Shown here: positions 17,510-27,086 of the stretch, one piece after another | Layout of the letters: every line of letters begins with the position of its first letter | Numbering within the stretch: the first letter of the stretch is position 1 | Assembly: GCF_019511345.1 (NCBI RefSeq) | Contig: NZ_JAEUAK010000002.1 | Coordinates: 186,001-250,000, forward strand | Direction: 5' to 3' | Origin: Rhizobium mesosinicum | GTDB lineage: Bacteria; Pseudomonadota; Alphaproteobacteria; Rhizobiales; Rhizobiaceae | Length of the DNA stretch: 64,000 nucleotides | Program-made: the position numbers and the translations under genes | Notes under the pieces: model-generated | What the model was told of the DNA's origin: nothing | Database searches by the model: none | The model's input: the letters and a program-made list of their open reading frames with translations, nothing else

Positions 17510-18243
17510 ACGAGATTGTTGCGAACGGCGAAGGCTATCGCCTCGGAACGCGTCTTCGTTGCAGTTTTCCGCATCACGCTGGTAATGTAGTTATTAATGG
17601 TATTTCTGGAGATGCCGAGGATCATTGCGATCTCGTCGCTTGTCTTGCCTTCCGCAATCCAGAAGAGACATTCCAGCTCCCGGTCAGTCAGTTCGAAATC
17701 GCGATCGACCTTCGTGCCCCCGCACCGAAGGAAGCTTGCGAAATAGCCTGCAAGGAGGCCCACGTCTCGGAGACGCTCAGGCGAAAGAACGAAGCCTTCT
17801 CTGAACAGGAACATCAGGACCAGACGAGAGCGGCCGACATTCAAAGTCAGCGAGCAATATTGCCGGCTCGCTCCGTGCGGGACATCGGCGCTCTCGGGCA
17901 GGAGCGCGAAGCCCGGCTGGAGCACCTGCATGCACTTCTCGAATTCGGTCGAGCGCGCATAACCGGCGACTAGGTCATTGGCAACCTCCTTCACCAGATC
18001 GAAGGGCCAATCGGACGAAACGATAAAGTCCAGACCACTTTCCTGGATGAGGTCGCAGCGCGCCATCAGATAGTGCATGGCGCCGACGTACTCGGTCAGC
18101 GCCCGCAAACCAGCCTGCAATTTGCCGGCTTCGGCGATGACGCGAAGGCGATCGATCAGTTCGTCGCGCGGCAAAAGATCCGGCACATTGGCGCCGACGA
18201 AATTCGCCATCTGCTTATTCGCCTGAAATATGTCCATATCCAT
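17506..18243 (-). CDS. visN: LuxR-type motility master regulator VisN
   Basis: VisN (245 aa) is the partner of VisR at the top of the rhizobial flagellar hierarchy. The C-terminal HTH is clear (LTDRELECLFWIAEGKTSDE, MILGISRNTINNYITSVMRK, about residues 180-245). The N-terminal domain (about 15-170) is a putative ligand-binding domain, but no ligand can be read from the sequence. The gene order visN-visR and the 4-bp overlap match S. meliloti. About 560 bp of non-coding DNA upstream gives it an independent promoter. Confidence 0.93.
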   Translation of the reverse strand: MDMDIFQANKQMANFVGANVPDLLPRDELIDRLRVIAEAGKLQAGLRALTEYVGAMHYLMARCDLIQESGLDFIVSSDWPFDLVKEVANDLVAGYARSTEFEKCMQVLQPGFALLPESADVPHGASRQYCSLTLNVGRSRLVLMFLFREGFVLSPERLRDVGLLAGYFASFLRCGGTKVDRDFELTDRELECLFWIAEGKTSDEIAMILGISRNTINNYITSVMRKTATKTRSEAIAFAVRNNLV

Positions 18244-18412
18244 TGGCGGTGACCTGCGGCTGAGAAACTGTCGGTTCTCGCAAAGAAGTTATTCTGTGAA
18301 AGGGATACAAATACATGCCGACACGAATCCCATTTCGAATCACTCAAGGGTAAGCCAACTACCGTAAATCACCATCTCCGACTTCTGGGGATTTACTTTG
18401 GCGGCCTCCCAT

Positions 18413-18431
18413 GCGGTGATTCGATCACCGC
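18413..18431. promoter_or_regulatory. Perfect 8-bp dyad in the visN upstream region (operator candidate)
   Basis: GCGGTGAT at 18413-18420 and its exact complement at 18424-18431 flank a 3-nt centre (TCG). The site lies about 170 bp before the visN start. Its size fits an operator for a dimeric regulator, but the regulator is unknown. Confidence 0.35.
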
Positions 18432-18714
18432 TCCACTCTCGCGACGATATACAGCTAGGATGATTCTGGCATTGGCCGCAACGATCCTCGCCCTATGCGC
18501 GAGTGATGCCGAGCGGAATTATCGGCCTGAATGACGCAATTATCACAGTTCTGGCCAAGCAAGTGCAGCGTGCCCAGCGAAGCGAGTTTTAAACGCGCAA
18601 GAAAGCAACGCTTATTATTATACAGGAGCCATTATTATCCGCCCGCCTTAGTACGAGACTTGAACCCCATCGAACGCCGTCGTCCCGCGGCCTGATATCT
18701 CTGTATCCGCATTT

Positions 18715-18763
18715 CCAGCAATCGAATAACCGGCTCCTTACGAGCCGGTTATTCGATTGCTGG
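18715..18763. repeat. Perfect 22-bp inverted repeat between fliF and visN
   Basis: The arms 18715-18736 and 18742-18763 are exact complements with a 5-nt loop (CTTAC). The inner part (ACCGGCTC) is GC-rich and the outer part A/T-richer. On the minus strand no T run follows, so it is not a textbook terminator, although it could back up the fliF terminator 40 bp before it. Confidence 0.7.
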
Positions 18764-18801
18764 TATTGTTTACTGAGCCATGTATCCACAGATGAGAAAG
18801 A

Positions 18802-18825
18802 AAAAGGCCGGTTTCCCGGCCTTTT
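18802..18825 (-). terminator. Rho-independent terminator of fliF / che operon
   Basis: A 10-bp perfect stem (18802-18811 with 18816-18825) with a 4-nt loop begins two bases past the fliF stop. On the minus strand the stem CCGGCCTTTT runs into TTTCTTTC, a good U tract. Confidence 0.85.
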
Positions 18826-18827
18826 CA

Positions 18828-20522
18828 TCATGCTGCTTCGTCGATGGCCCATTTCCTGAGGATCTTCGCGGCGCGCTCCTCATTGATCTCCACCATGCGG
18901 GCGAGCTTGCGTTCCGGGCCTTCCTTGACGCGGCGGTTGAAGTTGCCGTCGTCGTCGCCGAGACTGAGCAGATCCTCGGTGCTGTCGAAGCCGAAGTCGG
19001 AGCCGAAGCCATCCATGAGCGCGCCGCCTGCGGCAGCGCCAGCCGGTGCGAAGTCGGGTAGTTCCAGGCCAGCCGATTCCGGAGTGGCATCGCCGAAGAC
19101 TGCGGCGGATGAACCCGAGCCGCTGACAGTGCGGACGAGAGGACGCACGCCCAGCCAGACCACCACGAAGGCGACCGCGACGAAGGCCAGTGAGTTGATG
19201 ATGCCGGCAAGATTGCGGCTCAGCATGTCCATGACATGAACGCCGTTGTTGGCATCGTCGAGAAGCTGGTTCTCAAGGAAGTCCATTGCGGTGACGGTGA
19301 CGACGTCGCCGCGGTTGGTATCGAGGCCGGCAGCAGAGGCGACGATGTTTTTCATCTCTGCGAGATAGGCGTCGATCTTGGCCTGATCTGCTGGTTCGCC
19401 CACCATCTTGGCGATGCGGCCCTTGTTGACGACGACGGCCACCGAAAGTTTTTCGACCCGGTAGCTGTTGCGCGTCGTGGCCGTCGTCTTGCTGTTGATT
19501 TCGTAGTTGGTCTGTTCTTCGCGTTTGTCGGACTTGTCCTGCGATTGCGGACCGTTGGCGCCGCCGGCATCGGGTGCCGCCTGCGGAATGTTCTGCTCGA
19601 CCGTCGTGGCGTTGTCGGCCTGGTTCTGCTGCGACTGCTGGGCTTCCTTCGTGGAGCGGACCGAGCGCTCGACCTTGGATTCCGGGTCGTAGGTGGTTTC
19701 CTGGATCTGCTGGGCGTCGGTATTGAGATTGGCCGTTACGCTGGAGCGGAAGTTGTCCATGCCGAGGAAGGGGGCGAGCGCCTTGTCGATGTTCGATTCG
19801 ACTTCCTGCTGGACGTTCTGGACGATATTGAGCGAGCGGGTCAGCGTACCGTTTGCGGCATCATCGCCGGAGGCGAGAAGCTGGCCGGCGGAATCCAGGA
19901 TCGTCACGTCGGCGACATCAAGCCCCGGCACGGCCGAGGCGACGAGGTGGCGGATCGAAGTGGCGGCATTTCGCCCCGTCGCGGCACTGGCGCGAATCAT
20001 GACGGATGCCGTCGGCTTCTGTTCGGCCTTGCGGAAATTGCCGACCTCAGGCATGACGATGTGGACACGTGCGGCGGTGATGCCTGAGATCGATTGAATG
20101 GTGCGGGCGATTTCACCTTCGAGGGCGCGGACGCGGGTCACTTCCTGCATGAAGGAGGTGAGGCCGAGCGAACCGACGTTGTCGAACAGCTCGTAGCCGG
20201 CATTGGCGCTGTTGGGCAGGCCGCGCTCGGCAAGCAGCAGGCGGGCTTTGCCTGTCATGCCGGCAGGGACGGTGATGCTGGAACCGTCCGCTCCGACCTG
20301 AAAATCGACATTGCTTTCGGCAAGCGCCATGCTGATCTGGTTGAGATCGGTCGTCTCCAAGCCGACATAAAGCGTTTCCTGAGCCGGTTTGTTGACGAAA
20401 ATTGCGGCCGCCAGGATGATTGCGATGGAAGCGGCGCCGACCCCACCAAGGATCATCAAACGCGTCCGCCCAAGGGAACCAAAGTTCTTAAAGATCTGAA
20501 CTAATTGATTTAACAGATTCAT
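18828..20522 (-). CDS. fliF: Flagellar MS-ring protein FliF
   Basis: FliF (564 aa) forms the MS ring in the inner membrane, the first assembled structure of the flagellum. It has two membrane segments (about residues 22-44 and 432-455), a large periplasmic part with the YscJ/FliF ring-building motifs (ETLYVGLETTDLNQISMALA, NVGSLGLTSFMQEVTRVRAL, GITAARVHIVMPE), and a C-terminal cytoplasmic tail with RKLARMVEINEERAAKILRK that binds FliG. It follows cheT after 114 bp, as in other rhizobia, and is probably read both from the che operon and from its own signal. A terminator lies directly after the stop. Confidence 0.97.
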   Translation of the reverse strand: MNLLNQLVQIFKNFGSLGRTRLMILGGVGAASIAIILAAAIFVNKPAQETLYVGLETTDLNQISMALAESNVDFQVGADGSSITVPAGMTGKARLLLAERGLPNSANAGYELFDNVGSLGLTSFMQEVTRVRALEGEIARTIQSISGITAARVHIVMPEVGNFRKAEQKPTASVMIRASAATGRNAATSIRHLVASAVPGLDVADVTILDSAGQLLASGDDAANGTLTRSLNIVQNVQQEVESNIDKALAPFLGMDNFRSSVTANLNTDAQQIQETTYDPESKVERSVRSTKEAQQSQQNQADNATTVEQNIPQAAPDAGGANGPQSQDKSDKREEQTNYEINSKTTATTRNSYRVEKLSVAVVVNKGRIAKMVGEPADQAKIDAYLAEMKNIVASAAGLDTNRGDVVTVTAMDFLENQLLDDANNGVHVMDMLSRNLAGIINSLAFVAVAFVVVWLGVRPLVRTVSGSGSSAAVFGDATPESAGLELPDFAPAGAAAGGALMDGFGSDFGFDSTEDLLSLGDDDGNFNRRVKEGPERKLARMVEINEERAAKILRKWAIDEAA

Positions 20523-20585
20523 TCTGTTCTCGCACGATCCGCCAAAGACAAAGCAGGCTTATTGCCTCATTTGACGAATAGACGC

Positions 20586-20607
20586 CGAAACTTGTGCGAG
20601 AGTTTCG
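20586..20607. repeat. Small dyad in the cheT-fliF gap
   Basis: A 7-bp perfect inverted repeat (CGAAACT, 20586-20592 and 20601-20607) with an 8-nt loop lies in the 114-bp gap before fliF. It could form a weak RNA hairpin that separates expression of cheT and fliF. There is no U tract. Confidence 0.25.
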
Positions 20608-20636
20608 TTCAGCGCATGCTGGAATGAATTGCGGTA

Positions 20637-21026
20637 TCAGAAGAAATCGAAGTCTCCGGCGGCCTTGCTGAGCGGCTGGGAGTGGCCATGACGGGTTCCG
20701 CCGGCGAGTGCTTTCTGCATTTCGGCAAGTTTGACGAGGCTCAGTGCGGTGGCGACATCGATCGACCAGCTCTGCGGAATTTCACCGGTGATGGTGTCGA
20801 TGAATTCGGCCAGCCCGCGCGATTTCTGCACGGCGAGATCGATGCCCTGCATCACCTTCATGCTGTCAGGGGAATTCAGGATTTGCGGGCCGCCCAGTTC
20901 GATCAACTGGGGTTCGATCCGTTCCATCAGGTAGGCAACGTCGTGAAGCTCGGAGACAATGCGCATCAATATGTCGCTCAGCGCCTCGACCGGCGTCGGC
21001 GGCTCGATGATGGGTGTAAAAGTCAT
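20637..21026 (-). CDS. cheT: Chemotaxis protein CheT
   Basis: A 129-residue cytoplasmic helical protein at the end of the che operon, in the place of cheT of S. meliloti. Residues 63-67 read DLAVQ inside a long helix (GIDLAVQKSRGLAEFIDTI), which matches the DxxxQ phosphatase motif of CheZ (DLTGQ in E. coli). A weak relationship to CheZ is therefore visible, but the protein is much shorter than CheZ and lacks the C-terminal CheY-binding helix. S. meliloti work has implicated CheT in signal termination. A GAGG 8 nt upstream supports the start at 21026. Confidence 0.85.
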   Translation of the reverse strand: MTFTPIIEPPTPVEALSDILMRIVSELHDVAYLMERIEPQLIELGGPQILNSPDSMKVMQGIDLAVQKSRGLAEFIDTITGEIPQSWSIDVATALSLVKLAEMQKALAGGTRHGHSQPLSKAAGDFDFF

Positions 21027-21042
21027 ATGAAAATCCTCGCCA

Positions 21043-21597
21043 CTAAAAGAATTCGATACTGGTCTCGGCGGGCTTCTGCGGAGCGGCGGGACGCTGCTCG
21101 AGAGCGACGGTTCTCTGCGTTTCGGCGCCGGTCAGGGGGTATTGCCGGGCACGGCCGGACACCGGCCAATATTCGATCTTGCGTCCATGATCACCGCCGG
21201 TGCTGGAGCTGACGACCGGAATGCCTTCATCCCGCAGAAACTGCACGGCGAAGGCCGCGTTCTGCTCGCCGACATTCGAGAATGTCGAGATCGTCTTTGC
21301 TCCTCCGAAGATCTTGGCCTCCAGCCGGTCGCGCCGCGCGCCCTTTTTCAGGAGGCCGTTGATCAGCAGTTCCATGAGATGCACGCCGTATCGCGTGGCA
21401 TCGCCGCCGGTCATCGGGGTGTTGCCTGTCCCCGGCAGCAGGAAGTGGTTCATGCCGCCGACACCAGCGACGGGATCTCTGAGGCAGGCTGCCACGCACG
21501 AGCCAAGGATGGTCGTGAGCACCGCATCCGGGTCGCTCAGGACCTTGTATTCACCCTGAATGATGTGCACGCGGCGGGCCGCACCCTCAGTGATCAT
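21043..21597 (-). CDS. cheD: Chemoreceptor glutamine deamidase CheD
   Basis: CheD (184 aa) deamidates selected glutamines of chemoreceptors. The catalytic triad region is visible: the nucleophile in [15 protein letters not shown], His in [10 protein letters not shown] and Thr/Arg in the [20 protein letters not shown] block. Length is typical. It overlaps cheY2 by 4 bp and precedes cheT by 16 bp. Confidence 0.95.
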   Translation of the reverse strand: MITEGAARRVHIIQGEYKVLSDPDAVLTTILGSCVAACLRDPVAGVGGMNHFLLPGTGNTPMTGGDATRYGVHLMELLINGLLKKGARRDRLEAKIFGGAKTISTFSNVGEQNAAFAVQFLRDEGIPVVSSSTGGDHGRKIEYWPVSGRARQYPLTGAETQRTVALEQRPAAPQKPAETSIEFF

Positions 21598-21983
21598 TTC
21601 AGGGCTCCAAACACGGCCTCGATAGCCGCTTTCATCTTTTCGATGGTGAAGGGCTTCGCCAGAACGTTGTTTGCGCCGAGCTGTGCTGCCTTGGTCACCA
21701 GCGCGCGGTCGCCCTGTGCGGTGAGGATGATGAAGGCCGCCTTCTTGGTATTCGGATTGCTGCGTACGGCCTGGAGGAAGCCGATACCATCCATCTTCGG
21801 CATGTTGAAGTCGGAGATCACAAGGTGGTGGGGCTGCTCCGACATGATCTTCATGCCCTGCTCGCCGTCACCGGCAGCGGTGATCTGCTTGAAGCCCAGC
21901 TGCGTCAGCGCATCGCTGAGCAGCAGACGGCTCGTAACCTGATCGTCAACGATCAGAACTTTGATTTTCTCCGCGATCGACAT
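21594..21983 (-). CDS. cheY2: Chemotaxis response regulator CheY2
   Basis: A 129-residue single receiver domain: acidic pair D13-D14 (VLIVDDQ), phospho-acceptor Asp58 ([11 protein letters not shown]), Thr in IILTAQGD and Lys in LAKPF. In S. meliloti the second CheY of the operon is the main motor-slowing regulator that binds FliM, while CheY1 acts as a phosphate sink. The position between cheB and cheD equals that of cheY2 there. It overlaps the cheB stop by one base. Confidence 0.94.
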   Translation of the reverse strand: MSIAEKIKVLIVDDQVTSRLLLSDALTQLGFKQITAAGDGEQGMKIMSEQPHHLVISDFNMPKMDGIGFLQAVRSNPNTKKAAFIILTAQGDRALVTKAAQLGANNVLAKPFTIEKMKAAIEAVFGALK

Positions 21984-23029
21984 TATTCGGTCCCTTCCTT
22001 TCGGGCGGCTGTCATTTTCAATATTTCTTCGCCGATGGCAGCAAGCGGAAGCTGCTGTTCAACTGCGCCAAGTTCGTAGGCAACTCTTGGCATTCCGTAA
22101 ACGACGCAGGTTTTTTCGTTCTGGCCGAGCGTTCTGGCCCCCGCATGTCGCATTTTTAACAATCCGGCGGCCCCATCACGACCCATGCCGGTGAGGATCA
22201 CGCCGACGGCATTGCGTCCGGCGAGCTCGGCAACAGAATCGAAGAGCACATCGACCGATGGACGATGGCCATTGACCGGCCCTCGCTCGACCAGCCGGCA
22301 GCAGGGCGCCGATGCATTGGAGACCTGCAGATGACGCTCGCCGCCGGGTGCCAGATAGACCTTACCGATCTCGAGACGGGCGCCGTCTGTCGCTTCTTCA
22401 ACGACCGGCGCACAGAGGCGGTTCAACCGTTCGGAAAAGCTCTTGGTGAAGGTCGGCGGCATATGCTGGGTGATGACGGTCGGCGGGCAATTCGCCGGGA
22501 ACTTCTGCAGCACGGCGATCAGCGCTTCCACGCCACCGGTCGAAGAACCGATCGCCACGATCTTGCGTCCGACACGGAAATCGGCGACTGCGGGCGGCGT
22601 GACGGCAGCCGGCGCCGCCGGCTTGGCGAAGTTGCGCTGTGTGCGAGCGGCGGCCTTTACCTTCTCGACGAGGTCGCCGAAGGGGCGTATCTCGCCCGGC
22701 TGCGGCTTGCCGACACAATCGAAGGCACCGATTTCGAGGGCTGCAAGCGTCGCCTCCGCGCCGCGATGCGTCATGGTCGAGACCATGATGACGGGCATGG
22801 GCCGCAGGCGCATGATCTTTTCGAGGAAGTCGAGGCCGTTCATGTTCGGCATCTCGATGTCCAGCGTAACCACGTCAGGGTTCAGCCGCTTGATCGCTTC
22901 GCGCGCCTCCAGGGCATCGCCCGCCTGACCTATGACGTTGACTTCGGGATCGGCACTCAAGACGGCCGAGATCAGGCCGCGCATGGTCGGCGAGTCGTCA
23001 ACGACGAGAACTCTTGCCGGCGCGCTCAT
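21983..23029 (-). CDS. cheB: Receptor methylesterase CheB
   Basis: CheB (348 aa) removes methyl groups from chemoreceptors after phosphorylation by CheA. The receiver domain has D11-D12 and the acceptor Asp57 ([12 protein letters not shown]). The C-terminal esterase has the catalytic Ser in [11 protein letters not shown], His in [11 protein letters not shown] and Asp in [12 protein letters not shown] Pro/Ala linker (about 135-160) joins them. It overlaps cheR by 4 bp. Confidence 0.97.
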   Translation of the reverse strand: MSAPARVLVVDDSPTMRGLISAVLSADPEVNVIGQAGDALEAREAIKRLNPDVVTLDIEMPNMNGLDFLEKIMRLRPMPVIMVSTMTHRGAEATLAALEIGAFDCVGKPQPGEIRPFGDLVEKVKAAARTQRNFAKPAAPAAVTPPAVADFRVGRKIVAIGSSTGGVEALIAVLQKFPANCPPTVITQHMPPTFTKSFSERLNRLCAPVVEEATDGARLEIGKVYLAPGGERHLQVSNASAPCCRLVERGPVNGHRPSVDVLFDSVAELAGRNAVGVILTGMGRDGAAGLLKMRHAGARTLGQNEKTCVVYGMPRVAYELGAVEQQLPLAAIGEEILKMTAARKEGTE

Positions 23030-23937
23030 GCCTTCCTCCCGATACCCTTGGTCGTGTAGCGATAGGTGGTGATGCCGATATTGTCGAAGACGTGCTTGGC
23101 TTCGCCCGAGACACGCTCCGAGTGACCGATATAAAGATGGCCGCCTTCCGGTAGCAACCCGGCAAACCGCTGCCAGATCTTCATCTGTGTCGGCTCATCG
23201 AAATAGATCACGACGTTACGACAGAAGATGACGTCGAACTTGCCCTTGAACGGCCATTGGGCCATCAAATTCAGTTCGTTATAGGTAATGAGACGCTTCA
23301 CACGGTCATCGATCTGGAACTTGCGGCGGCCCTGAATCTCGACTTCTGTGAACCATTGCTTTCGCATGGCAGGCGAGACGGTTTCCAGCGCGCTTTCGTC
23401 ATAGGCGCCGATCCGGGCGACGGCGAGGATCTTCGGGTCGATGTCGGTTGCTAGAATCTTGAAGTCGTAGTCGGCCACGTTCGGCATCAGCGACAGAACG
23501 GTCAGCGCGATCGAGTAGGGCTCCTGCCCATCCGAGGACGCAGCCGACCAGATACGGACACGGCCACCTGCGCGCGCCCGGTTCAGGAGGTCGGGCAGTA
23601 CGTGGTCACGCAAATGTTCGAAATGATGGTTTTCTCGGAAAAACCGCGTGAAGTTTGTCGTCAGGTGCGACAGCATCTCACGCCGGGCAGCAGCACCTGC
23701 CGGCGAAGCGACAAGCTCGCAATATTCTCGGAAACCTGAAAGGCCGAGATTGCGGATATGCTTCGACAAACGAGAGTAGACCAGCGAGGCCTTCGTCTCA
23801 TTGAGATAGATTCCCGCATCAGCATAGATCATGGCCGCGATCTCCGAGAGATCGCGGCGTGTCAGCGGGTATTCTCCGCTGGCCAGGACCTCGTCGAAAC
23901 CAGACTGCCTCTGATCTTTTACGCCAACTGCATTCAT
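23026..23937 (-). CDS. cheR: Chemoreceptor methyltransferase CheR
   Basis: CheR (303 aa) methylates chemoreceptor glutamates with S-adenosylmethionine. Family motifs are the helical N-domain ([24 protein letters not shown]; here [20 protein letters not shown]), THFFRE-type segment [10 protein letters not shown], the SAM-binding [29 protein letters not shown], and the [14 protein letters not shown] block. It has 4-bp overlaps with cheW and cheB. Confidence 0.97.
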   Translation of the reverse strand: MNAVGVKDQRQSGFDEVLASGEYPLTRRDLSEIAAMIYADAGIYLNETKASLVYSRLSKHIRNLGLSGFREYCELVASPAGAAARREMLSHLTTNFTRFFRENHHFEHLRDHVLPDLLNRARAGGRVRIWSAASSDGQEPYSIALTVLSLMPNVADYDFKILATDIDPKILAVARIGAYDESALETVSPAMRKQWFTEVEIQGRRKFQIDDRVKRLITYNELNLMAQWPFKGKFDVIFCRNVVIYFDEPTQMKIWQRFAGLLPEGGHLYIGHSERVSGEAKHVFDNIGITTYRYTTKGIGRKA

Positions 23938-24401
23938 GCGGCTTCGCTTTCAGTGTCGGGAAACAGGGCTTCGAGTTCGATCAGGCAGATCATCCGCTTT
24001 TCGATGGAGAGAATGCCGCGGGCGAACTGACGCTGAAGGTCCGAAGATATCTCGGGTGTCGGCTGGATGTCATCGTCGGTGACCGTCAGAATGTCGGAAA
24101 CAGCGTCGACCAGCAGGCCAACCACCTTGCGGCGGACCTGGGCGACGATGATGACGTGACGGGCGGTAGGATCGACCGGCTTCATGCCAAGTCGCGCCGA
24201 CAGATCGATGATCGGCAGCACTGCACCACGCAGGTTGATGACGCCAATCATATAGGATGGCGAGTGCGGCATCGCGGTCGCCGGGGTCCAGCCCCGGATC
24301 TCGCGGACTGCCATGATGTTCACGCAGAATTCCTGATCGCCGATGCGAAACGCGATAAGCTCGTTTCCGCCCAGGGTCAGATTTTTTGCCGTGTACGACA
24401 T
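23934..24401 (-). CDS. cheW: Chemotaxis coupling protein CheW
   Basis: CheW (155 aa) couples receptors to CheA. The whole protein is one CheW domain: [47 protein letters not shown], and [12 protein letters not shown]. It follows cheA after 6 bp. S. meliloti has a second cheW elsewhere; here the che-operon copy corresponds to the one called cheW2 there. Confidence 0.97.
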   Translation of the reverse strand: MSYTAKNLTLGGNELIAFRIGDQEFCVNIMAVREIRGWTPATAMPHSPSYMIGVINLRGAVLPIIDLSARLGMKPVDPTARHVIIVAQVRRKVVGLLVDAVSDILTVTDDDIQPTPEISSDLQRQFARGILSIEKRMICLIELEALFPDTESEAA

Positions 24402-24407
24402 TGTTCC

Positions 24408-26702
24408 TTACCCTACTGCCGCCAGAGACATTTCCGCCTTGAGGGACTGACCGCGCGAGGCGCCGACGACCGCGTCCACGTCCAGAATGAGCGCCACGCG
24501 GCCGTCACCGAGAATGGTTGCAGCGGCGATGCCCGGGACGTGAGTGTAGTTCGCCTCGAGGCTCTTAATGACGACCTGGCGCTGGCCCTGGATCGCGTCG
24601 ACCATGAGCGCGCGCTGACCGCCGCCTTCGGATTCGACGAGAAGGGCGACACCCTCGACCGGATTGGCCTGGGTGGCGCGGAAGTTCAAGATGCGGCCGA
24701 CATCGACCAGCGGGCAGAAGGAATTGCGGATCGAGATCAGTCGGTGGTTGGCGCCGAAGGAATGGATCGCGGCGGCTTCCGGCTGCAGGGTTTCGACGAT
24801 GGCCGTCAGCGGCACAACCAGCGTCTGGCCGGCGACCGTGACCACCATGCCGTCGAGAACGGCGAGCGTCAGCGGCAGGCTCATCGTGAAGACCGAGCCT
24901 TGACCCGGCCTCGAGGTGATGTTGATACGGCCGCCGAGCGCCTGGATCGAGCGCTTGACGACGTCCATGCCGACACCACGGCCGGAGATATCAGAGATCT
25001 TGTCGGCCGTAGAGAAGCCCGGCAGGAAGATCAGGTTGTCGATTTCCTCATCCGACAGGTTGGCGTCAGGAGATATCAGCTCGTTGGCGATCGCTTTTTG
25101 GCGGACCTTTTCGCGGTTGATGCCGGCGCCGTCGTCGGCAAGCTCGATCAGGATGCGACCAGAACGGTGCTTTGCCGTGAGGCGGACCGTACCTTCGGTG
25201 TTCTTACCGGCGGCGGCACGCTTTTCAGGCGTTTCGATCCCGTGATCGACGGCGTTGCGGATCATGTGAGTCAGCGGCTCGGCCAGCTTATCGATCACCG
25301 TCTTATCCACTTCGGTGTTTTCACCTTCGGTGATCAGGCGGATCGACTTGCCGGTCATGTCGGCGATTTCACGGACGATACGCGACATGCGCTGGAAGAC
25401 CGGCTTCACGGGCTGAGCGCGGATTGCCATGACCGAGTCCTGGATCTCACGGGTGAGCTGCTGCAGCTCTTCGAGACCCATATTGATCGAGGACGTGCCG
25501 GTCGTGTCATTTTCGATGACGCTTTGAGAGAGCATGGCCTGATTGATGACCAGCTCGCCGACGAGGTTGATCAGGCGGTCGACGCGATCGAGATCGACGC
25601 GGATCGTCTGGCCGGCAGCGGCATTGTTCTGGGCTGCGGCACTTGCCGCTGCAGCGGCAGCAGCGGCGGCCGATTCCTTCTTTTCGACACGCGCAGCGGC
25701 GGCAGCCATCTGCGTGACGTTGGTCGCCGTTTCAGCGGCCGCAACGGCGGAAGCCGCGTCGTTCGCCTTGATCTCGGCAGCGGCCGGCGCTTCGGAAGCA
25801 TCGCCATCATCCAGAATCGAGAGATCGAACGGAACCGGGATCATCGGCAGTTCTTCGTTGGTCTCACCCGGCTGACTGTCTTCGGCCGACTTCACGGTCA
25901 GATCGCAATCCCATTCGGCGAATTCGAAGACCGTGCGGATGGCGTCTTCGCCCTTGTCCGTCTTGATCGTGATGTTCCAGAAGAAATAGGCGCCTTCCGG
26001 ATCGAGCTCTTCGAGGCCCGGCAGAGCATCCGCATTGCAATAGATGCTCATCTCGCCGAGGCGGGAGAGATCGCGCAGCAGAAGGGTAGCGTCGTTACCC
26101 TTCGAATAGAGTTCGAAGCGCGGTTTGAAGATGACTTCGTAGGCCGGCAGATCGACCGGCCTCTCTTCGCCACCGAAATCGTCGAAGGAGAAGGGAATCG
26201 GCTGGAAACCGCTATCGTCGGTCGGCACGGGGGCCGGAGCCGCAGCGACCGGAGCAGGGGCGGCCTTCGGGGCCGGCTTCGGTGCGGGCGCATCGGAGAC
26301 TGCCGAGGGAGACGGCAGCTCGCCGTGGGCAAGCGCCTCCAGCTCCTTGACGAGGCCGCGGCTTCTGCTTTCATCGACGCTGCCGCCGTCACGGGCAGCG
26401 TTAGTCAGGTCGGCAAGCACGTCGGCCGACTTCAGCATGACCTTCAAGACATCCTGGGTAGGCTCAAGCTTGTTGGAACGAACGCAATCAAGTGTGGTCT
26501 CAAAGACGTGGGCGAAGGCGACGAGGTCGTCAAGGCCAAAGGCGCCAGCACCGCCTTTGATCGAATGCACGGCGCGGAAGACCGCGTTGACGGTTTCCGG
26601 GTCGCGATCGCCATCATTCATTTTCAGGAGACCGGATTCCAGTTCGGCGAGCTGTTCTTCGCACTCCTGGAAAAAGATCTCTTTGATTTCGTTCATATCC
26701 AT
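24408..26702 (-). CDS. cheA: Chemotaxis histidine kinase CheA
   Basis: CheA (764 aa) autophosphorylates in response to receptors and passes phosphate to CheY1, CheY2 and CheB. Domains in order: P1 HPt with His46 (AVHSIKGGAGAFGL), P2 (about 190-285), a long Ala-rich linker (about 305-365, with runs of Ala), P3 dimerisation (RVDRLINLVGELVINQAMLS), P4 ATPase (DHGIETPEKRAAAGKN, DDGAGINREKVR, GFSTADKISDISGRGVGMDV) and P5 CheW-like C-terminus (VVTVAGQTLVVPLTAIVETL). Length is typical of rhizobia. It lies 18 bp after cheY1. Confidence 0.98.
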   Translation of the reverse strand: MDMNEIKEIFFQECEEQLAELESGLLKMNDGDRDPETVNAVFRAVHSIKGGAGAFGLDDLVAFAHVFETTLDCVRSNKLEPTQDVLKVMLKSADVLADLTNAARDGGSVDESRSRGLVKELEALAHGELPSPSAVSDAPAPKPAPKAAPAPVAAAPAPVPTDDSGFQPIPFSFDDFGGEERPVDLPAYEVIFKPRFELYSKGNDATLLLRDLSRLGEMSIYCNADALPGLEELDPEGAYFFWNITIKTDKGEDAIRTVFEFAEWDCDLTVKSAEDSQPGETNEELPMIPVPFDLSILDDGDASEAPAAAEIKANDAASAVAAAETATNVTQMAAAAARVEKKESAAAAAAAAASAAAQNNAAAGQTIRVDLDRVDRLINLVGELVINQAMLSQSVIENDTTGTSSINMGLEELQQLTREIQDSVMAIRAQPVKPVFQRMSRIVREIADMTGKSIRLITEGENTEVDKTVIDKLAEPLTHMIRNAVDHGIETPEKRAAAGKNTEGTVRLTAKHRSGRILIELADDGAGINREKVRQKAIANELISPDANLSDEEIDNLIFLPGFSTADKISDISGRGVGMDVVKRSIQALGGRINITSRPGQGSVFTMSLPLTLAVLDGMVVTVAGQTLVVPLTAIVETLQPEAAAIHSFGANHRLISIRNSFCPLVDVGRILNFRATQANPVEGVALLVESEGGGQRALMVDAIQGQRQVVIKSLEANYTHVPGIAAATILGDGRVALILDVDAVVGASRGQSLKAEMSLAAVG

Positions 26703-26720
26703 AGGAGCAAATCCTGGGCT

Positions 26721-27086
26721 TTAAGCGGTTACACGCTCGATGGCATCGATCAGCTTGGCGGGGTCGAAGGGCTTGACGATCCAGCCGGTGGCACCGGCCT
26801 GGCGGGCGCGGTTCTTCTTTTCCGCGTCGCTTTCGGTCGTCAGCACCAGGATCGGGATCGCACGATACTTCTCGTTGCGGCGGACACCTTCGATGAAGCC
26901 GAAACCGTCGAGGCGCGGCATGTTGATGTCAGTGACGATGACGTCAGGATTGGACTCCTCGAGAACTTCGAGGCCTTCGACACCGTCTTCAGCCTGGATC
27001 GTCTCGAAACCTGCATTGTTCAGCGTTACGAGAAGCATGTTTCGGATGGTGCGGGAATCGTCCACCGTCAGTACTTTCTTCTTCAT
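26721..27086 (-). CDS. cheY1: Chemotaxis response regulator CheY1 (phosphate-sink type)
   Basis: A 121-residue single receiver domain starting MKKKVLTVDDSRTIRNM, with acidic pair D9-D10, acceptor Asp53 (VTDINMPRLDG), Thr in LVLTTESD and Lys in IVKPFDP. AAGGAG lies 9 nt upstream of the ATG at 27086; the longer open frame to 27233 lies inside cheS in another frame and is not used. In S. meliloti CheY1 drains phosphate from CheA, assisted by CheS. The start overlaps the cheS stop by 4 bp. Confidence 0.94.
   Translation of the reverse strand: MKKKVLTVDDSRTIRNMLLVTLNNAGFETIQAEDGVEGLEVLEESNPDVIVTDINMPRLDGFGFIEGVRRNEKYRAIPILVLTTESDAEKKNRARQAGATGWIVKPFDPAKLIDAIERVTA

Larger units (their letters stand above)
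18244..18801. other. 558-bp non-coding region upstream of visN
   Basis: I find no open frame with family similarity here. The region must contain the visN promoter and perhaps binding sites for its regulators. Two perfect dyads stand out and are listed separately (18413-18431 and 18715-18763). The stretch around 18480-18650 is A/T-richer than its surroundings and could hold promoter elements, but I cannot assign -35/-10 boxes with confidence. Confidence 0.5.
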
